From contig NZ_BMQB01000003.1 in the NCBI RefSeq assembly GCF_014647895.1, positions 1 to 64,000 on the forward strand: DNA of 64,000 bases, written 5' to 3'. Origin of the DNA: Pilimelia anulata (GTDB lineage Bacteria > Actinomycetota > Actinomycetes > Mycobacteriales > Micromonosporaceae). Of the stretch, positions 61,683 to 64,000 are shown piece by piece. The translations under genes and the position numbers were made by a program. Under the pieces are notes generated by a model. The model was not told where the DNA came from. It saw only the letters and a program-made list of their open reading frames with translations, and ran no database searches. Positions within the stretch are counted from its first letter, which is position 1; each line of letters opens with the position of its first letter.

Positions 61683-62572
61683 GCCGGCTCCGGACCCGCC
61701 GCCTCCGTCGTCTCGGGCCCGGTCTGCTCGCGCGGGTCGGGGTGGAGTGGTTCGTACAGGTTCCCGGACGTGGCCGCGGCCGGCTCCGGGAGGAACTGGT
61801 TGCGCCGGGCGTGCGCCACGTACACCCGGTCGACCAGCGCGGGCGCCAGCCGGTAGGCCAGCCCGGCCGCGCGGCCGGCGGCGCCGACGTAGGTGGTCCG
61901 GCGGGGGCGGTCCGGCAGGCCGACGATCGCGGCGGCGACCCGCCCCGGCCGGTACACCGGCGGCAGTGCCCGGACGACGCGGCCGGAGTGGTTCGCGGCC
62001 GCCCGGTACAGCGGGGTGTCGACGCTCGCCGGCAGGACCGTGCACACGGCGATCCGCCGCTCCCGGGCGAGCAGCAGCTCCTGCCGCAGGCTCGCGGACA
62101 GCCCCCGGACGGCGAACCGGCTCATCGCGTAGCCGGCGGCGCCGGGGTGCCCGAGCACGCCGACGGCCGACGCGACGTTGACGATCGTGCCGCCGCCGGC
62201 CCGGCGCAGGTGGGGCAGGGCGGCGCGGACGCCGTACAGGTACCCGAGCGCGTTGACCTCGACGACCCGGCGGGCGTCGGCCGGCGGGGTGGCCTCGACG
62301 CTGCCGAACGCGGCGACGGCGGCGGCGTTCACCCAGGCGTCCAGGCGGCCGTACCGGTCCACCGCCGCGGCGGCGAGCGCGACCGCGGCGTCGGGGTCGC
62401 TGACGTCGGTCGGCACGCCGTACGCGCCGCACTCGTCCCGGACCCGGTCCAGGGCGGCGGGGTCCCGGCCGGCGACGACGACGGCCCAGCCGCGGCGGAC
62501 AAAGGCCCGCGCGGTGGCCCGGCCGATGCCGGACGACCCACCGGTGACGACCACGACCCGCGGCCCGCTCAT
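61670..62572 (-). CDS. short-chain dehydrogenase/reductase
   Basis: 300 residues from the ATG at 62572. Rossmann motif VVVTGGSSGIGRATA (TGxxxGIG), NAAA motif, Ser in VNVASAVG and Tyr in YAMSR. The catalytic YxxxK Lys is replaced by Arg, which would be expected to alter or weaken catalysis. A C-terminal extension of about 60 residues (RRNQFLPEPAAATSGNL ...) is proline-rich. The start overlaps the stop of the SRPBCC gene as ATGA, and its own 3' end overlaps the next gene, so all three genes are translated in a coupled manner. Confidence 0.85.
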   Translation of the reverse strand: MSGPRVVVVTGGSSGIGRATARAFVRRGWAVVVAGRDPAALDRVRDECGAYGVPTDVSDPDAAVALAAAAVDRYGRLDAWVNAAAVAAFGSVEATPPADARRVVEVNALGYLYGVRAALPHLRRAGGGTIVNVASAVGVLGHPGAAGYAMSRFAVRGLSASLRQELLLARERRIAVCTVLPASVDTPLYRAAANHSGRVVRALPPVYRPGRVAAAIVGLPDRPRRTTYVGAAGRAAGLAYRLAPALVDRVYVAHARRNQFLPEPAAATSGNLYEPLHPDPREQTGPETTEAAGPEPAWTR

Positions 62573-63150
62573 CGGACGGCCCTCTCGGCGCGCGCCGGCC
62601 TGTCGGGTGCCGACTTGCCGGATGCCGACTTGCCGGGTGCCGGCTTGTCGGGGTTCGCGGCGGTTGCGGCGTCCGGGGCGGCGACGCTCGGGGTGGCCGC
62701 GGTGGCGGTCGTGGGGCGGCGGCGCTCGGCGATGTCCGCCAGCCGGCGCAGCGACTCGACGTTGCGCTGGTGCAGGGCGAGGTCGTTGAGCTTCGTCTGG
62801 ACCCAGTGCAGCGGCCCGGCGGCGAACTCCTCCTCGATCGTGACCAGGGTGGCGGTATCGCCGTGCGGGTGCAGCCGGATCGTCACCATCGCCTCGCCGA
62901 ACGGCCACAGCCGCGGCCGCATGACGAGCTGCCGGCCGGGCTCGCAGCTCAGCGCGACGGTGGTGTCCCGCAGCGACAGCGGCCACGGGCCGGCCTTGTG
63001 GTGGATCCGCGCCCCCGGCCCGGGCCAGTGGGGGTCCACGTCGCGGATGTGCGCGGTGCCGACGACCCAGTCGCTGTACGTCCAGCCGTCGGCGAGGACG
63101 GCGTAGACCCGCTCAGCGGGGGCATCGATGACGCGTCGGGTGATAGCCAC
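62569..63150 (-). CDS. SRPBCC-family protein with disordered C-terminal tail
   Basis: 193 residues from the GTG at 63150. A SRPBCC (START-like) domain covers residues 1-140: TRRVIDAPAERVYAVLADGW, TYSDWVVGTAHIRDVDPHWP, and the helix VQTKLNDLALHQRNVESLRRL. The last 50 residues are low-complexity with a 15-base tandem repeat encoding KSASGKSAPD-type sequence. Probably binds a hydrophobic substrate for the SDR and FAD enzymes encoded downstream, in an arrangement (SRPBCC-SDR-phytoene-dehydrogenase-like) common in actinobacteria. Divergent from the topoisomerase gene. Confidence 0.8.
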   Translation of the reverse strand: MAITRRVIDAPAERVYAVLADGWTYSDWVVGTAHIRDVDPHWPGPGARIHHKAGPWPLSLRDTTVALSCEPGRQLVMRPRLWPFGEAMVTIRLHPHGDTATLVTIEEEFAAGPLHWVQTKLNDLALHQRNVESLRRLADIAERRRPTTATAATPSVAAPDAATAANPDKPAPGKSASGKSAPDRPARAERAVR

Positions 63151-63203
63151 GCCGTGCAGGTACCCGACAGCGCGCGAACTATGCCGCGCGGCCACGGGTT
63201 GCT

Positions 63204-63251
63204 GGTCGCGGTGCGGGCCGGTCGCGGTGCGGGCCGGGCGCGGTGCGGGCC
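63204..63251. repeat. 16-bp tandem repeat
   Basis: GGTCGCGGTGCGGGCC repeated at 63204 and 63220, then with one change at 63236, in the gap between the SRPBCC and topoisomerase genes. Confidence 0.85.
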
Positions 63252-63371
63252 GGGCGAATTGTCTGCTCGGTTGGACGGATGCCGGGCGGGGAAAGGGCGC
63301 TCGCATGGAAGCGTCCGACGTCTACGGGGTCCGGCCCGGCCGGCGCGGGGTCGCGGCCGGCGGGTGGCCCG

Positions 63372-64000
63372 GTGCGGCTGCGGCGCAGTAACCCCCGGCG
63401 CCCCGGCCTGGCCCGCCGGCGGCGCGGCCGCGGCGCGAGCTACACCGGACCCGACGGCACCCCGGTCACCGACCGCGCCACCCTCGACCGCCTGCGCGCC
63501 CTCGCCATCCCGCCGGCCTGGCGCGACGTCTGGATCTGCCCCGACCCGCGCGGCCACCTCCAGGCCACCGGCGTGGACGCGGCGGGCCGCCGCCAGTACC
63601 TGTACCACCCCGCCTGGCGCGAGCACCGCGACGCGGCGAAGTTCGACCGGGTCGCCGCGGCCGCCACGCGCCTGCCCCGGCTGCGCCGCCGGGTCGCCGC
63701 CGACCTCGACCGGACCGGCCTGCACCGCGACCGCGTCCTCGCCGTACTGGTCGCGCTGCTGGACTCGGGCGCCTTCCGGGTGGGCGGCGAGGAGTCCGCG
63801 GCGGCCGACGACCCGACGTACGGGCTGACCACGCTGCGGCGGGCGCACGTCCGGTCGCGGCGGGGCGCGGTGGAGCTGCGGTACGCCGGCAAGGGCGGTG
63901 TCGCCGTCCGGCGGGTGGTCGCCGACCCGCGGCTGGTCGCGGTGCTGCGGCGGCTGCGGCGGGCGCCGGGCGAGCGGCTGTTCCGGTACTGGGACCGGGC
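63372..64000 (+). CDS. type IB DNA topoisomerase, 3' end cut by window
   Basis: Relaxes supercoiled DNA through a 3'-phosphotyrosine intermediate. From the GTG at 63372 the frame gives VRLRRSNPRRPGLARRRRGR, then SYTGPDGTPVTD, LAIPPAWRDVWICPDPRGHL, YHPAWREHRDAAKFDR and FRVGGEESAAADDPTYGLTTL, the standard order of bacterial (poxvirus-like) topoisomerase IB. 209 of about 330-350 codons are visible, and the active-site Tyr lies beyond base 64000. An ATG at 63305 opens a different frame that stops at 63391 and is not used. Confidence 0.88.
   Translation, partial: MRLRRSNPRRPGLARRRRGRGASYTGPDGTPVTDRATLDRLRALAIPPAWRDVWICPDPRGHLQATGVDAAGRRQYLYHPAWREHRDAAKFDRVAAAATRLPRLRRRVAADLDRTGLHRDRVLAVLVALLDSGAFRVGGEESAAADDPTYGLTTLRRAHVRSRRGAVELRYAGKGGVAVRRVVADPRLVAVLRRLRRAPGERLFRYWDR

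Noticed and set aside
59967..63150. carotenoid biosynthesis cluster
   Set aside because: Only a phytoene-dehydrogenase-like flavoprotein is present, without phytoene synthase or GGPP synthase. The SRPBCC-SDR-FAD arrangement fits an uncharacterised operon better.
63305..63391. ATG start for the topoisomerase at 63305
   Set aside because: That frame ends at a TAA at 63391. The conserved topoisomerase frame begins at the GTG at 63372.

Overview
The window is about 74% G+C by eye, coding-dense on both strands, with frequent GTG and TTG starts, overlapping GTGA/ATGA gene junctions and many secreted proteins. It carries GAF-ANTAR, SpoIIE/STAS, XRE-with-C-terminal-domain and actinobacterial DUF families. 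All of this indicates an Actinomycetota chromosome, most likely a filamentous actinomycete of the Micromonosporaceae type. The genus is inference. I see no insertion sequence, prophage, CRISPR array, rRNA or tRNA.

Layout. 1-7 kb: 3' end of cysN, the proBA pair, an XRE/TPR-type regulator, a frameshifted cutA, two small proteins, and a solitary argF behind two palindromes. 7-21 kb: a TPR-GGDEF protein, a secreted PKD-type protein, an ATP-dependent DNA ligase, an MFS exporter, three secreted proteins (phytase-like, DUF5648 repeats, M28 peptidase), then serA translationally coupled to a D-2-hydroxyacid (probably D-2-hydroxyglutarate) dehydrogenase. 21-26 kb: a glycosyltransferase cluster (GT39-type, receiver-like protein, GT2-GtrA fusion) whose promoters share 11-bp-spaced repeats.

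27-33 kb is the most interesting part. It holds a Pls/PosA-type membrane NRPS whose adenylation pocket reads as lysine-like, coupled by GTGA to an M1 zinc peptidase. This is the architecture expected for a cationic homo-poly(amino acid) such as poly-lysine. 33-38 kb: secreted protease and hypothetical, then an operon of two TasA/camelysin-like proteins with their own SipW-like signal peptidase. 38-49 kb: TetR, DMT and MFS transporters, a His/Trp-rich secreted peptide, an XRE regulator, GH15 and an alpha/beta hydrolase, and a pair of proteins sharing a WxxxQxxFVDDP domain. 49-55 kb: a DHA2 exporter and a signalling cluster (STAS, GAF-ANTAR, PAS-SpoIIE-HATPase-STAS). 55-59 kb: an S8 peptidase, a divergent ribosomal-protein-L11 paralogue lacking the proline loop, and an M14 carboxypeptidase. 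59-64 kb: a TMEM175-like channel, a coupled SRPBCC-SDR-FAD dehydrogenase operon, and the 5' part of a type IB topoisomerase.

Three intergenic regions (12.9, 14.0 and 21.3 kb) carry copies of one long hairpin element. Its 14-nt loop and 8-bp inner stem are conserved, while the outer stems differ between copies but remain self-complementary. I regard this as a previously unlabelled dispersed repeat family.
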